From: Antrihabitans stalagmiti | Lineage (GTDB): Bacteria > Actinomycetota > Actinomycetes > Mycobacteriales > Mycobacteriaceae | Assembly: GCF_016482825.1 (NCBI RefSeq) | Contig: NZ_JAEMNV010000001.1 | Location: 62,001 to 126,000, forward strand | DNA: 64,000 bases | Direction of reading: 5' to 3' | Shown here: piece after piece, positions 41,391-50,821 of the stretch | How the letters are laid out: each line of letters starts with the position of its first letter | How positions within the stretch are numbered: position 1 is the first letter of the stretch | The notes under the pieces: generated by a model | Databases searched by the model: none | What the model was told of the DNA's origin: nothing | What the model saw: only the letters and a program-made list of their open reading frames with translations | Position numbers and translations under genes: made by a program

Positions 41391-41828
41391 GTGAACGACG
41401 AGGCAACAGTGAAGCAGGCTGACAAAAGCGACCGCGAACTCGGCCCGTGGGGTCAGCGGCGCGCCAAGATCGCCGCGAACCCCGCACTCAATCTGACCTA
41501 CCGAATCGTCGTCGGCGTCGTCGGTGCCGCCGTCCTGGTCCTCGGAATCCTCGCCATCCCGTACCCGGGCCCGGGTTGGCTGATCGTCTTCGCCGGTCTC
41601 GGCATCCTCGCTTCCGAGTTCGAGTGGGCGCACACGGCTCTGGAATGGGTCAAGGAGCGCTACGACCGTTTTATGGGCTGGTTTGCCAAGCAATCGGTGT
41701 GGGTCAAGGGACTCGGCGTGCTGCTGACCGCTGCGATCGTGGTTGTGACGCTGTGGGTGCTCGGTACCTTTGCTCTGGTCGGAGGCTGGTTCGGGCTCGA
41801 GTCGAGTTGGCTGGAGAGTCCGCTATAA
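41391..41828 (+). CDS. PGPGW/TIGR02611 family membrane protein
   Basis: A 145-residue protein with two membrane regions: about 37-70 and about 105-135. The invariant IPYPGPGWLIVFAGLGILASEFEWA segment identifies the PGPGW (TIGR02611) family, whose function is unknown. The GTG start is six bases after TAAGGT (41379-41384), a leaderless arrangement. It is followed 17 bp later by a FhuF-like gene on the same strand. Confidence 0.82.
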   Translation: MNDEATVKQADKSDRELGPWGQRRAKIAANPALNLTYRIVVGVVGAAVLVLGILAIPYPGPGWLIVFAGLGILASEFEWAHTALEWVKERYDRFMGWFAKQSVWVKGLGVLLTAAIVVVTLWVLGTFALVGGWFGLESSWLESPL

Positions 41829-41845
41829 CCGAGCCTTCGCTTGCA

Positions 41846-42463
41846 GTGCCTGGCACTGCGCTCGCCGACCCGACCTGGTTGGCCCCGCAGTTGTCGGCGC
41901 TGGCGCGAACCTGGCGCTGTGAGGATCGCCGGGTCATCGGGACGCTGTGGTGGTACATGGCCAGCTCGACATTGCTGGAGCAGCCGCTGCGCGACCTGGT
42001 TCACGGTCGACCAGCTGCGGACCCGACCTTGGCGAGAACGACCTGCACGATCAGACCCGACGGATCGCTGGAGAACGTGACATTCGCGGCGACGGTCGAC
42101 GGTCCCGCGGCGTTCGCGGTGGCGATCCGCGACACGTTGACGTCCGTGATCGGTGCCGTGACCGTCGCGAGCGACGCCCCGACACCGTCGTTATGGGCCG
42201 TTGCCACCGACGCGCTCGGCAACCGCGCGCTGGACGGGAGCCGCGAAAAGGGCCCCGACCTGGCGATTCGACTCGCAACGGCAGTCGGATCCGAGCTGCC
42301 GACACCACGTTTCGTCCACGTCGGCAACAGCCCGTTCGTGCGTCGCGCATCGTGCTGTCTCATCTACGAAACCGAGCGCGCCGACAAATGCTCGAGCTGC
42401 CCACGTCGAACGCCGACCGATCGCGCAGGGCTGCTGGCTGCCGTGGCGCGTCGTGGCCGATAA
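41846..42463 (+). CDS. FhuF-like (2Fe-2S)-binding protein
   Basis: A 205-residue protein. The N-terminal part has LWWYMASSTLLEQPL, as in ferric-iron reductase FhuF relatives. The C-terminus carries CC-x10-C-x2-C (CCLIYETERADKCSSCP), the unusual cysteine spacing of the FhuF 2Fe-2S site. It probably takes part in ferric siderophore reduction. The start codon is uncertain: GTG at 41846 is the first good candidate after the preceding stop. Confidence 0.75.
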   Translation: MPGTALADPTWLAPQLSALARTWRCEDRRVIGTLWWYMASSTLLEQPLRDLVHGRPAADPTLARTTCTIRPDGSLENVTFAATVDGPAAFAVAIRDTLTSVIGAVTVASDAPTPSLWAVATDALGNRALDGSREKGPDLAIRLATAVGSELPTPRFVHVGNSPFVRRASCCLIYETERADKCSSCPRRTPTDRAGLLAAVARRGR

Positions 42464-42526
42464 CATAGGTCCGCCGGAGACGAACTCTTCCGGCAGCACA
42501 CCACCCAACCTCAGGAGTACATCGCC

Positions 42527-44593
42527 GTGAGCATGCCAGCCTCGTCATCGCCAGAAACCCTCGTCCGGGTTCCGGCTGGGACGACGGCAGGCGCCGCGGT
42601 ACGCGAGGCAGGGCTGCCGGGCAAGGGGCCCGACGCGATCGTCGTCGTCCGCGACAGCGAGGGTCAGCTCAAGGATCTCGGCTGGATCCCGGACACCGAT
42701 GTCGAGGTCGAACCCGTCGGTGCGGACACCGCAGACGGACGCAACGTCATCAGGCATTCCGCGGCACACGTCCTCGCGCAGGCGGTGCAGCAGGAGTTCC
42801 CGACCGCGAAGCTCGGCATCGGTCCGCCGATCAAGGACGGTTTCTACTACGACTTCCGCGTCGACAAGCCGTTCACGCCGGAAGACCTCGTCAAGCTCGA
42901 AGCTCGGATGAAGAAGATCGTCAAAGGCTCGCAACGCTTTTCGCGTCGTGTCGTCGAGAACATCGAGGATGCCCGCACCGAACTCGCGAACGAACCGTTC
43001 AAGCTGGAACTGATCGACGACAAGTCCGGCATCGACGACCCCGAGGTGATGGAGGTCGGCGGGAAAGAACTGACGATCTACGACAACCTCGATCCGCGGT
43101 CGGGCGAACGGGTCTGGTCCGACCTGTGCCGTGGACCGCACATCCCGACCACCAAGCACATTCCCGCGTTCAAGCTCACTCGCAGCTCCGCCGCCTACTG
43201 GCGCGGTGACCAGAGTCGCGAGGACCTACAGCGGATCTACGGCACCGCGTGGGAATCGCAGGAGGCACTCGACCGCCACCTCGAACTGCTTGCCGAGGCC
43301 GAGCGTCGCGATCACCGCAAGCTCGGTTCGGAACTCGACCTCTTCAGCTTCCCCGACGAACTCGGCTCCGGACTACCGGTCTTCCACCCCAAGGGCGGCA
43401 TCATCCGCCAGGAGATGGAGGACTACTCGCGTAAGCGACACGTCGAGGCCGACTACGAGTTCGTTTACACACCACACATCACCAAGGGCAAGCTGTTCGA
43501 GGTCTCGGGCCACCTCGACTGGTACAAGGACGGGATGTTCCCGTCGATGCACCTCGACGCGGAACACAACGACGACGGGACCGTGCGCAAGCCGGGCCAG
43601 GACTACTACGTCAAGCCGATGAACTGCCCGATGCACTGCCTGATCTTCCGCACTCGCGGCCGGTCATACCGAGAATTGCCGCTGCGGATGTTCGAGTTCG
43701 GTTCGGTGTATCGCTACGAGAAGTCGGGCGTCGTCCACGGCCTGACCCGTGTTCGTGGCATGACTCAGGACGACTCGCACATCTACTGCACCAAAGAGCA
43801 GATGCGCGACGAACTCGCGAGCATCCTGACCTTCGTTCTCGACCTGCTGAAGGATTACGGACTCGACGACTTCTATCTCGAACTGTCGACCAAGGACCCG
43901 AAGAAGTTCGTCGGGTCCGATGAGGTGTGGGAAGAGGCAACAGCGGTACTCGAAGAGGTCGCGACGGCATCCGGACTCGAGTTGATCCCCGATCCGGGCG
44001 GCGCGGCGTTCTACGGTCCGAAGATCTCCGTGCAGGCGCGCGACGCGCTCGGGCGAACCTGGCAGATGTCGACGATTCAGCTCGACTTCAACACCCCCGA
44101 GCGATTCGAGTTGGAGTACACCGGATCCGACGGCAGCAAGCAGCGTCCGGTCATGATTCACCGAGCGCTGTTCGGCTCGATCGAGCGCTTCTTCGGAGTT
44201 CTCACCGAGCACTACGCAGGCGCGTTCCCCGCCTGGCTTTCGCCGGTTCAGGTGGTCGGCATCCCGGTCGCCGAACCGTACGTCGAGCATCTGCATGACG
44301 TCGCGGATCTGTTGCGTAAGAACGGCATCCGCGTCGAAATCGATTCGAGCGACGACCGGATGCAGAAGAAGATCTTCAACCACACCGCCCAGAAGGTGCC
44401 GTTTATGTTGCTCGCGGGCGAACGTGACGTCGCCGCTGGTGCTGTCAGCTTCCGATTCAGGGACGGGACCCAGGTCAACGGCGTTCGCGTCGCCGATGCT
44501 GTTGCTGCCGTTGTGGATTGGGTCACCAGACGCGAAAACGCCTCACCGACGGCTGCGCTGTTCCAAGCTCACGCACAGGAGCAGCAGGAATGA
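42527..44593 (+). CDS. thrS: Threonyl-tRNA synthetase
   Basis: A 688-residue class II aminoacyl-tRNA synthetase. It has a TGS-like N-terminal domain, the editing domain with [10 protein letters not shown] (about 78-88), the catalytic core with zinc-binding [14 protein letters not shown] and the [17 protein letters not shown] motif 2 region, and a C-terminal anticodon-binding domain ([12 protein letters not shown] to the end). GTG start with CAGGAG at 42512-42517. It heads the conserved run thrS-HIT-pgsA-patA-pimA, and its stop overlaps the HIT gene (ATGA). Confidence 0.97.
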   Translation: MSMPASSSPETLVRVPAGTTAGAAVREAGLPGKGPDAIVVVRDSEGQLKDLGWIPDTDVEVEPVGADTADGRNVIRHSAAHVLAQAVQQEFPTAKLGIGPPIKDGFYYDFRVDKPFTPEDLVKLEARMKKIVKGSQRFSRRVVENIEDARTELANEPFKLELIDDKSGIDDPEVMEVGGKELTIYDNLDPRSGERVWSDLCRGPHIPTTKHIPAFKLTRSSAAYWRGDQSREDLQRIYGTAWESQEALDRHLELLAEAERRDHRKLGSELDLFSFPDELGSGLPVFHPKGGIIRQEMEDYSRKRHVEADYEFVYTPHITKGKLFEVSGHLDWYKDGMFPSMHLDAEHNDDGTVRKPGQDYYVKPMNCPMHCLIFRTRGRSYRELPLRMFEFGSVYRYEKSGVVHGLTRVRGMTQDDSHIYCTKEQMRDELASILTFVLDLLKDYGLDDFYLELSTKDPKKFVGSDEVWEEATAVLEEVATASGLELIPDPGGAAFYGPKISVQARDALGRTWQMSTIQLDFNTPERFELEYTGSDGSKQRPVMIHRALFGSIERFFGVLTEHYAGAFPAWLSPVQVVGIPVAEPYVEHLHDVADLLRKNGIRVEIDSSDDRMQKKIFNHTAQKVPFMLLAGERDVAAGAVSFRFRDGTQVNGVRVADAVAAVVDWVTRRENASPTAALFQAHAQEQQE

Positions 44594-45153
44594 GCGACGG
44601 CGAGAGCGTCGGCAACGGCGAGTCCGTCGTCGATCGTGGCGCGGGGCGTCCCGACCGATTGCAGCGTCTGTGGACGCCGCACCGTATGTCCTACATCGCG
44701 GAAGCGACGACGCCGAGCAACGCGTCGAGCGAACCGTTCTCCGACATCCCGAAGATGTCCGACGAAGACGGCCTTGTCGTTGCGCGCGGCGAACTCGTCT
44801 ACGCCGTCCTCAACCTCTATCCGTACAACCCGGGGCACATGATGGTCGTGCCGTACCGCCGGATTGCCAATCTCGAGGATCTGACGCCGGAGGAGAGCGC
44901 CGAGTTGATGGCGTTCACCCAGAAGGCAATTCGCGTGATCAAGAGTGTCTCCAACCCCCCGGGCTTCAACGTGGGGCTCAACCTCGGTGGGGTGGCAGGC
45001 GGTTCACTCGCCGAGCATCTGCACCAGCACATCGTTCCGCGCTGGGGCGGCGACGCGAACTTCATCACGATCGTCGGCGGTGTGAAGGTGATGCCGCAGT
45101 TGCTGCGCGACACCCGTGCTCTGCTCGCCGAAGCATGGGCCGAACAATCATGA
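44590..45153 (+). CDS. HIT family protein, Ap4A phosphorylase-like
   Basis: A 187-residue histidine triad protein with the catalytic motif [10 protein letters not shown]. The N-terminal third ([14 protein letters not shown]) is the extension found in the actinobacterial proteins related to M. tuberculosis Rv2613c, which is an Ap4A phosphorylase. It starts inside the thrS stop codon (ATGA). The functional link may be removal of Ap4A, a by-product of aminoacyl-tRNA synthetases. Confidence 0.92.
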   Translation: MSDGESVGNGESVVDRGAGRPDRLQRLWTPHRMSYIAEATTPSNASSEPFSDIPKMSDEDGLVVARGELVYAVLNLYPYNPGHMMVVPYRRIANLEDLTPEESAELMAFTQKAIRVIKSVSNPPGFNVGLNLGGVAGGSLAEHLHQHIVPRWGGDANFITIVGGVKVMPQLLRDTRALLAEAWAEQS

Positions 45154-45172
45154 CTGGAATGGGGACAACCAG

Positions 45173-45856
45173 GTGCTGAGCTTCTTCGGTCGAGCAGCGG
45201 TCTCGAAGGCCACCGCGCCGCTGGGAAGAGCGCTGAACAGTACCGGTCTGACGCCGGACGCCGTGACGGTCATCGGCACGGTTGCGTCGATCGTCGCTGC
45301 GGTGACCCTGTTCCCGACAGGGCACCTGTTCTGGGGCGCGATGGTCATCTGGCTGTTCGTCATGTTCGACATGCTCGACGGTGCGATGGCCCGCGCCCGC
45401 GGTGGCGGCACCAAGTACGGAGCGGTGCTCGATGCCACCTGCGATCGCGTCGCCGACGGTGCCATCTTCGCCGGCCTGACGTGGTGGGCCGTTTACCACG
45501 AGAACAGCAAGCATCTGCTGGTCGCGACCCTGATCTGCTTGGTGACCTCGCAGGTGATCTCGTACGCGAAGGCGCGTGCGGAGGCGAGTGGGCTCTCCGC
45601 CGACGGTGGCCTCATCGAACGTCCGGACCGCCTGATCATCGTGCTGGTCGGCGCCGGGTTCACCGGGATCGGCGGCTACCTCGATATCGAATGGCTGCAC
45701 TGGTCGATTCATGTCGCGATGTGGATCCTTGCGGTCGCGAGCGTCATCACGGTGTTCCAGCGGGTCCTCGAAGTCCGCGGTTCCGAAGGTGCTCGGGTCA
45801 TCATTCCTGTGCAGGCCAAGCCGACCGACGAACCCGACGCGGCGGCAGAGCGATGA
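45173..45856 (+). CDS. pgsA: Phosphatidylinositol phosphate synthase (CDP-alcohol phosphatidyltransferase)
   Basis: A 227-residue membrane protein with about six helices and the CDP-alcohol phosphotransferase motif D-x2-D-G-x2-A-R-x8-G-x3-D-x3-D (FDMLDGAMARARGGG, then YGAVLDATCDRVAD). By synteny with Rv2612c it makes phosphatidylinositol phosphate from CDP-diacylglycerol and inositol phosphate, the entry point to phosphatidylinositol mannosides. The GTG at 45173 begins VLSFFGRAAV; a nine-codon frame opened by the ATG at 45150 overlaps this start. Its TGA overlaps patA (ATGA). Confidence 0.93.
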   Translation: MLSFFGRAAVSKATAPLGRALNSTGLTPDAVTVIGTVASIVAAVTLFPTGHLFWGAMVIWLFVMFDMLDGAMARARGGGTKYGAVLDATCDRVADGAIFAGLTWWAVYHENSKHLLVATLICLVTSQVISYAKARAEASGLSADGGLIERPDRLIIVLVGAGFTGIGGYLDIEWLHWSIHVAMWILAVASVITVFQRVLEVRGSEGARVIIPVQAKPTDEPDAAAER

Positions 45857-46761
45857 AGTTCAAGGAGCGGGCCGCAGACCTCGGTTATGCAGCAGGGTGG
45901 CGCGTGGTCCGAGCCTTGCCGGAGCGCGGAGCGTCCCGTCTCTTCGACCGCGGTGCCGACTTCGCCGCACACCGCAACGGTGGTCCGGATCAGTTGCGCC
46001 GCAACCTTGCTCGTGTGATCGGTACGGCGCCGGAGGAGGTGCCCGACGAGCTGATTCAGGCCAGCCTGCGGTCGTATGCGCGGTACTGGCGCGAGGCGTT
46101 TCGGCTCCCGTCGATGGATGCCGACCAACTCGCCGCCGCCGTCGACAGGGTTATCGTCGGCACCGAGCACGTGGACGCGGCCCTGGCCACGGGCAAGGGT
46201 GCGATTCTCGCGTTGCCACACAGCGGCAACTGGGATCTTGCCGGTGTGTATGCGGTGCATCGCTGGGGCACCTTCGCGACCGTCGCCGAACGGCTCAAGC
46301 CTGAATCGTTGTTCTGGCGTTTCGTCCGCTACCGCGAAAGCCTCGGGTTCGAGATCATTCCGCTCAGCGGTGGGGAGGCCCCACCGTTCGCAGTGCTGTC
46401 GGAGCGACTGCGATCGGGCAAGATCGTCTGCCTGCTCGGTGAACGCGATCTCGCGAAACACGGTGTGCCCGTGACGTTCTTCGGCGAACCGACCCGGATG
46501 CCCGCGGGTCCGGCGAAGTTGGCGATCGAAACCGGCGCCGCGTTGCTACCGGTGCACTGCTGGTTCACCGACGGTGACTGGGGCTTCTCGGTCGAGGCGC
46601 CCGTGGATACGAGCGGCGGCGTCGAGAAGGCAACTCAGTTGCTCGCCGGTCATTTCGAAGCCAACATCGCCGCACATCCCGCTGACTGGCACATGCTGCA
46701 ACCGTTGTGGCTGGCGGACCTCTCCGATTCGCGCCTCGAGCGCATGGGGGAGACACGGTGA
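45853..46761 (+). CDS. patA: Phosphatidylinositol mannoside acyltransferase
   Basis: A 302-residue acyltransferase related to the lipid A lauroyl-transferase family. The catalytic H-x4-D is in LPHSGNWDLAG and the GERDLAKHGVPVTFFGEPTRMP block binds the substrate. Its position between pgsA and pimA corresponds to Rv2611c, which acylates the mannose of PIM1/PIM2 on the inner membrane face. It starts at the pgsA stop (ATGA) and ends overlapping the pimA start (GTGA). Confidence 0.93.
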   Translation: MKFKERAADLGYAAGWRVVRALPERGASRLFDRGADFAAHRNGGPDQLRRNLARVIGTAPEEVPDELIQASLRSYARYWREAFRLPSMDADQLAAAVDRVIVGTEHVDAALATGKGAILALPHSGNWDLAGVYAVHRWGTFATVAERLKPESLFWRFVRYRESLGFEIIPLSGGEAPPFAVLSERLRSGKIVCLLGERDLAKHGVPVTFFGEPTRMPAGPAKLAIETGAALLPVHCWFTDGDWGFSVEAPVDTSGGVEKATQLLAGHFEANIAAHPADWHMLQPLWLADLSDSRLERMGETR

Positions 46762-47882
46762 ACATCGGAATGGTCTGCCCGTACTCGTTCGACGTTCCCG
46801 GCGGTGTCCAGGCGCACGTCGTCGAGTTGGCGGAGGTGTTCATCGAGCGCGGCCATCGGGTCAGCGTGCTGGCACCGGCCTCCGACGACACAGTGCTGCC
46901 GGACTTCGTCGTCTCGGCCGGCCGGGCAGTCGCCATTCCGTACAACGGTTCAGTCGCCAGGTTGTCCTTCGGCCCCGTTGCCTACGCGCGAATTCGGCGC
47001 TGGATCAACGACAACGACTTCGACGTGCTGCACATTCACGAACCCAATGCTCCGAGTCTGTCGATGCTTGCGCTCAAGATCGCGGAAGGTCCGATCGTGG
47101 CGACTTTTCACACGTCGACCACGAAGTCGTTGATGCTGAGTACCTTTCAGGGTGTGCTCAAGCCGTATCACGAGAAGCTCAGCGGTCGGATCGCCGTCTC
47201 CGAGCTCGCTCGGCGTTGGCAGGTGGAGGCGCTCGGCTCGGACGCCGTCGAGATCCCGAACGGCGTCGACGTCCCGGCGTTCGCAAACGCAGCACCGCTC
47301 GACGGCTATCCGCGGGCAGGTGGAACAGTCCTGTTTCTCGGGCGCTACGACGAACCACGCAAGGGTATGTCGGTTCTTCTCGAGGCGTTGCCTGCACTCG
47401 TCGAGCGCCACCCGGACCTCGAAGTGCTCGTCGTCGGACGCGGTGACGACGAGAAACTTCGCAAGGACGCCGGACCGTACGCAAAGCATCTGCGCCTGCT
47501 CGGACAGGTTACGGACGAAGAAAAGGCATCAGCCCTGCGTAGCGCCGACGTCTACTGCGCACCGAACATGGGCGGGGAAAGTTTCGGCATCGTGCTCGTG
47601 GAAGCGTTGGCTGCTGGAACGCCCGTCGTCGCAAGCGAATTGGATGCGTTCCGGCGCGTGTTACGCGACGGAGCCGCAGGGATACTCGTGCCGATCGGCG
47701 ATTCGGCCAGGCTTTCCGATGCGCTCGACGTCGTACTCACCGACTCCGTCCGGCGCGAATCATTGATTGCAGCGGGAACTCGCGCAGTCGCCGACTACGA
47801 CTGGCCGGTGGTCGCCGAGCAGATCTTGCGGGTCTACGAGACCGTGACCCTCGGTGACAGTCGCGTCAGTGTTGCCGGCTGA
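46758..47882 (+). CDS. pimA: Phosphatidylinositol alpha-mannosyltransferase
   Basis: A 374-residue GT4 glycosyltransferase. The N-terminal MVCPYSFDVPGGVQAHVVEL contains the GGVQ loop that binds the acceptor. The C-terminal E-x7-E motif is PNMGGESFGIVLVEALAAGTPVVAS. By synteny with Rv2610c it transfers the first mannose from GDP-mannose to phosphatidylinositol. The GTG start overlaps the patA stop, and the TGATG junction couples it to the Nudix gene. Confidence 0.95.
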   Translation: MNIGMVCPYSFDVPGGVQAHVVELAEVFIERGHRVSVLAPASDDTVLPDFVVSAGRAVAIPYNGSVARLSFGPVAYARIRRWINDNDFDVLHIHEPNAPSLSMLALKIAEGPIVATFHTSTTKSLMLSTFQGVLKPYHEKLSGRIAVSELARRWQVEALGSDAVEIPNGVDVPAFANAAPLDGYPRAGGTVLFLGRYDEPRKGMSVLLEALPALVERHPDLEVLVVGRGDDEKLRKDAGPYAKHLRLLGQVTDEEKASALRSADVYCAPNMGGESFGIVLVEALAAGTPVVASELDAFRRVLRDGAAGILVPIGDSARLSDALDVVLTDSVRRESLIAAGTRAVADYDWPVVAEQILRVYETVTLGDSRVSVAG

Positions 47883-48910
47883 TGACGTTCTCCGCGCTCA
47901 CGATCCTGGTTCTCGGCCTGATTGCCGTGGTCTTCATGGCGGTCGGGCTCTGGGCGTACTCCACCGCGAATCGCCTCGACCGGTTACATGTTCGATCCGA
48001 CAAGTCCTGGCAGGCTCTCGATGCCGCCTTGGCGCGGCGCTCGGTGGTCGTTCGTGCGGTTGCGCTCGGGTCGATGGCATCGGACCCCGAACGGAGTCAA
48101 CGGCTGACGATCTTGGCCGACAATGCCGAACGCGCGGATCGCGAGGACCGTGAGGTCGTCGAGAACGCGTTGTCCGGCGCGCTGTCGTCGATCGACATCG
48201 AAACGCTGCGCCCACAACTAGTTGCAGAGTTGGCCGACGCCGAGGCCAGGGTGCTGATCGCGCGCCGATTCCACAACGATGCTGTACGAGACACCCTCGC
48301 GATCCGTTCTCGACCGCTTGTCCGGATCCTTCATCTCGGCGGTACCGCACCGCTGCCGACCTACTTCGAAATCACCGAACGCGCAAAGCCTTCGGCCGCA
48401 ACGGGTCTGACTCTGGATTCCAACCGAACCTCGTCGCGTGTCGTGCTGCTGGACGAGACGGGCAAAGTGCTGCTGATGCAGGGCCACGATCCGATGGTTC
48501 CCGAGGTGTCGTTCTGGTTCACGATCGGCGGCGGCGTTCTAGCGGGGGAGACCTTGCGGGCGGCCGCTGTCCGCGAGATCGCCGAAGAAACGGGCAAGGT
48601 GGCCGACCCGGACCAACTACGCGGACCGATGTGGCGTCGGGTAGCCGTGTTTCCGTTCAACGGCGAACTCATCAGATCCGAAGAGCTGTTCTTCGCACTG
48701 CAGGTGCCGCATTTCGAACCGAGTCAGAGCGGCTTCACCGAGGTCGAGCGACACGCGATCACCGGCCATCGCTGGTGCGATGCCGAAGAGATCGGCAAGC
48801 TCAACGAGGCCGGTGAGACCGTGTATCCGTACGATCTTGCAGACCTGCTCGACGAGGCGCGCGCCGTCGTTGCCAAAGGCGTGCAGCCCGAGGTCCGCTC
48901 GATCCGCTGA
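47882..48910 (+). CDS. Membrane-anchored LemA-like/Nudix hydrolase fusion
   Basis: A 342-residue protein. An N-terminal membrane helix (about 5-27) leads into a LemA-like helical domain (about 28-150, with ANRLDRLHVRSDKSWQALDAAL). The C-terminal Nudix domain (about 180-330) has a complete Nudix box, GGVLAGETLRAAAVREIAEETG. It corresponds to Rv2609c, next to pimA in mycobacteria. The substrate is unknown; the location suggests a nucleotide-sugar or lipid-linked pyrophosphate, but that is inference. It starts at the pimA stop (TGATG). Confidence 0.88.
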   Translation: MTFSALTILVLGLIAVVFMAVGLWAYSTANRLDRLHVRSDKSWQALDAALARRSVVVRAVALGSMASDPERSQRLTILADNAERADREDREVVENALSGALSSIDIETLRPQLVAELADAEARVLIARRFHNDAVRDTLAIRSRPLVRILHLGGTAPLPTYFEITERAKPSAATGLTLDSNRTSSRVVLLDETGKVLLMQGHDPMVPEVSFWFTIGGGVLAGETLRAAAVREIAEETGKVADPDQLRGPMWRRVAVFPFNGELIRSEELFFALQVPHFEPSQSGFTEVERHAITGHRWCDAEEIGKLNEAGETVYPYDLADLLDEARAVVAKGVQPEVRSIR

Positions 48911-48927
48911 CCTGAGTCAGCCGGGGA

Positions 48928-49428
48928 TTACCTCATCGAGAAGCAACCTTTGAGGGTCTGGAAGTCACCGGCGAATGCGAGGCCACCGCTGCAGGTCGGG
49001 CCGTTGACGCCGTCGATCGTCACCTTGCCGTTGGTGCCCGCGATACCGAGGGCCAAGCCGGGACGGACGCCTTCGGCCGTGACCGAAGCGCCAGGTCCGA
49101 TTGCGATGACCGCGGGTGCCGAGAGGTTCTGGGCGTCCGACGATGCTGTTCCGCCGCCGTTTGCAATCGCGAGTGCGAGACCCTGAGGACCGGAATTCGC
49201 CGTTGCCGTTCCGTCCATCCCGAAGGCGGCCGCCGCGCTACCGGGAACGCTTGTCGCGGAGCAGGAAGCCTGCTCCGACGTGGTCGAGGTGACGGTGGCG
49301 GAACCGGGGGCGCGACAGTCCGCGGTCGGTGCCGCTCCTGCTGCTGGTGCCAGCGCTATGGCTGCCCCGGCTGCTGCGAAAGCGCCGGCCATGACCAGCG
49401 ACGTACGCCGTGCGTTGTGTTTCGACAT
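48928..49428 (-). CDS. Secreted Ala/Gly-rich protein
   Basis: A 166-residue protein with a clear signal peptide (about 1-32, ending APAAGAAPT). The mature part is small-residue rich, predicted mostly beta, with four cysteines (DCRAPG, ASCSAT, PTCSGG, KGCFS) that could form two disulfides. No family was firmly recognised. AAGGAG precedes the ATG with 9-nt spacing. It is transcribed against the surrounding plus-strand operons and separates them. Confidence 0.75.
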   Translation of the reverse strand: MSKHNARRTSLVMAGAFAAAGAAIALAPAAGAAPTADCRAPGSATVTSTTSEQASCSATSVPGSAAAAFGMDGTATANSGPQGLALAIANGGGTASSDAQNLSAPAVIAIGPGASVTAEGVRPGLALGIAGTNGKVTIDGVNGPTCSGGLAFAGDFQTLKGCFSMR

Positions 49429-49555
49429 TTTTTGGATCTCCTTCGACGAACCGAGAAAAAGCGATGCACGAACGATTCATATCTACCCTGTTTCCGCCGG
49501 TCGAAACGCTATTCGGACAAAACAGCCCGTTTCGAGACGTTCGCGGAAACCTGGC

Positions 49556-50698
49556 ATGCTGTCGGCGGTGTGGGCAGTCCTTGCGGTAGCGGGCGCCGTC
49601 GTCATCGCAACCGGTTGGTTGCCTGGCTCGGCGGCCGAGGAGATCGCGATCGACCGCGGCGGCCCTGTGCTTGCTTTTCTTGTTGCGGCGACGGTATTGG
49701 CCGAACTCGCCGACCGCGCCGGAGTGTTCGACGTTGCCGCGGCTGCGTGTGCGCGAGCAGCACGCGGGAGCATCTTTCGACTGTTTCTTCTCGTGGCCGT
49801 GCTTGCCGTGGCGACGACCGTCGTGATGGGTATCGACACGACCGCCGTGCTCCTGACGCCGGTGGTCCTGGCTCTGACGTTGCGACTCGGTGTGCGGCCG
49901 TGGCCGTTCGCGTTGCTCGTGCTGTGGCTCGCGAACACCTCCAGCCTGCTGCTTCCCGTGTCGAACTTGACCAACTTGCTTGCCCAACAACGAGAGATGC
50001 TGCATGCGCTGGAGTTCGCGCGCCGCATGGCACTGCCCCAGCTAGCCGCGGTGGTCATCACCGTCGCCTTTCTCGCAGCGCTGTACCGACGCGACCTCGT
50101 CGGTCGATACGACATCCCCGACCGCGCCGACCCACCCGACGTGTGGACCTACCGACTCTGCGCGATCAGCTGTGCCGCACTGGCCCCCGCAGTGCTCGTC
50201 GGCGTCGCGCCCGCAGTCGCGGCTTCGGTCTGTGCGCTGGCGACCGTCGTCGTATTCGCCGTGCGAGATCGTGCCGGGCTCGAGTGGTCGCTGATTCCGT
50301 GGCGACTCGTCGTCCTCACCGAGGGACTGTTTCTCGTCGTCGGCGCGCTCTCGCGCCACGGCTTGACCGGTCTTCTTGCCCGCCTGGCGGGTGATTCGCC
50401 GTGGCTCGCCTCGATCGTCGGCGCCGGCGCTGCGAATCTCGTCAACAATCTGCCCGCCTACCTGGCCATAGAGCAGGCGATCGCGCCGGGGGAGACGACG
50501 CAGCTGTTCACGGCTCTCGTCGGAACCAACACCGGCCCGCTGATCACGGTGTGGGCGTCGCTGGCGACCCTGCTCTGGCGTGAACGGTGCCTGGCCCGCG
50601 GCGTCGAGGTGCCGATCGGGAAGCTCGCGTTGGTCGGGATGTGCGGCGCGCCCCTGGTGGTCCTCGGAGCTACCGCGGCACTGCTGATCTCCGTGTGA
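49556..50698 (+). CDS. ArsB/SLC13-like ion permease
   Basis: A 380-residue, about 10-11-helix transporter. The segments VVMGIDTTAVLLTPVVLALT and ANLVNNLPAYLAIEQA, and the second-half TNTGPLITVWASLATLLW, are characteristic of the ArsB/CitM ion transporter superfamily. An arsenite or related anion export role is possible, but no ars regulator or arsenate reductase is adjacent. The ATG at 49556 is just before the first helix. A long upstream in-frame extension overlaps the secreted-protein gene and is not supported. Confidence 0.8.
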   Translation: MLSAVWAVLAVAGAVVIATGWLPGSAAEEIAIDRGGPVLAFLVAATVLAELADRAGVFDVAAAACARAARGSIFRLFLLVAVLAVATTVVMGIDTTAVLLTPVVLALTLRLGVRPWPFALLVLWLANTSSLLLPVSNLTNLLAQQREMLHALEFARRMALPQLAAVVITVAFLAALYRRDLVGRYDIPDRADPPDVWTYRLCAISCAALAPAVLVGVAPAVAASVCALATVVVFAVRDRAGLEWSLIPWRLVVLTEGLFLVVGALSRHGLTGLLARLAGDSPWLASIVGAGAANLVNNLPAYLAIEQAIAPGETTQLFTALVGTNTGPLITVWASLATLLWRERCLARGVEVPIGKLALVGMCGAPLVVLGATAALLISV

Positions 50699-50821
50699 CC
50701 CCCTGGTGTGACGCGGGCGACAAGGCCAGCGGCACCGGACTGGCTATGAAGTTGGCTTCGGTGCCCGACTAGGCTTGTGGCCGCACTATCACCTACATAG
50801 ACATCTACCCAGGAGTTCGCC

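Noticed and set aside
49280-49555. Upstream extension of the ArsB-like permease
   Set aside because: It is antisense to the signal peptide and N-terminal half of the secreted protein gene and lacks membrane character; the first helix begins at 49556.
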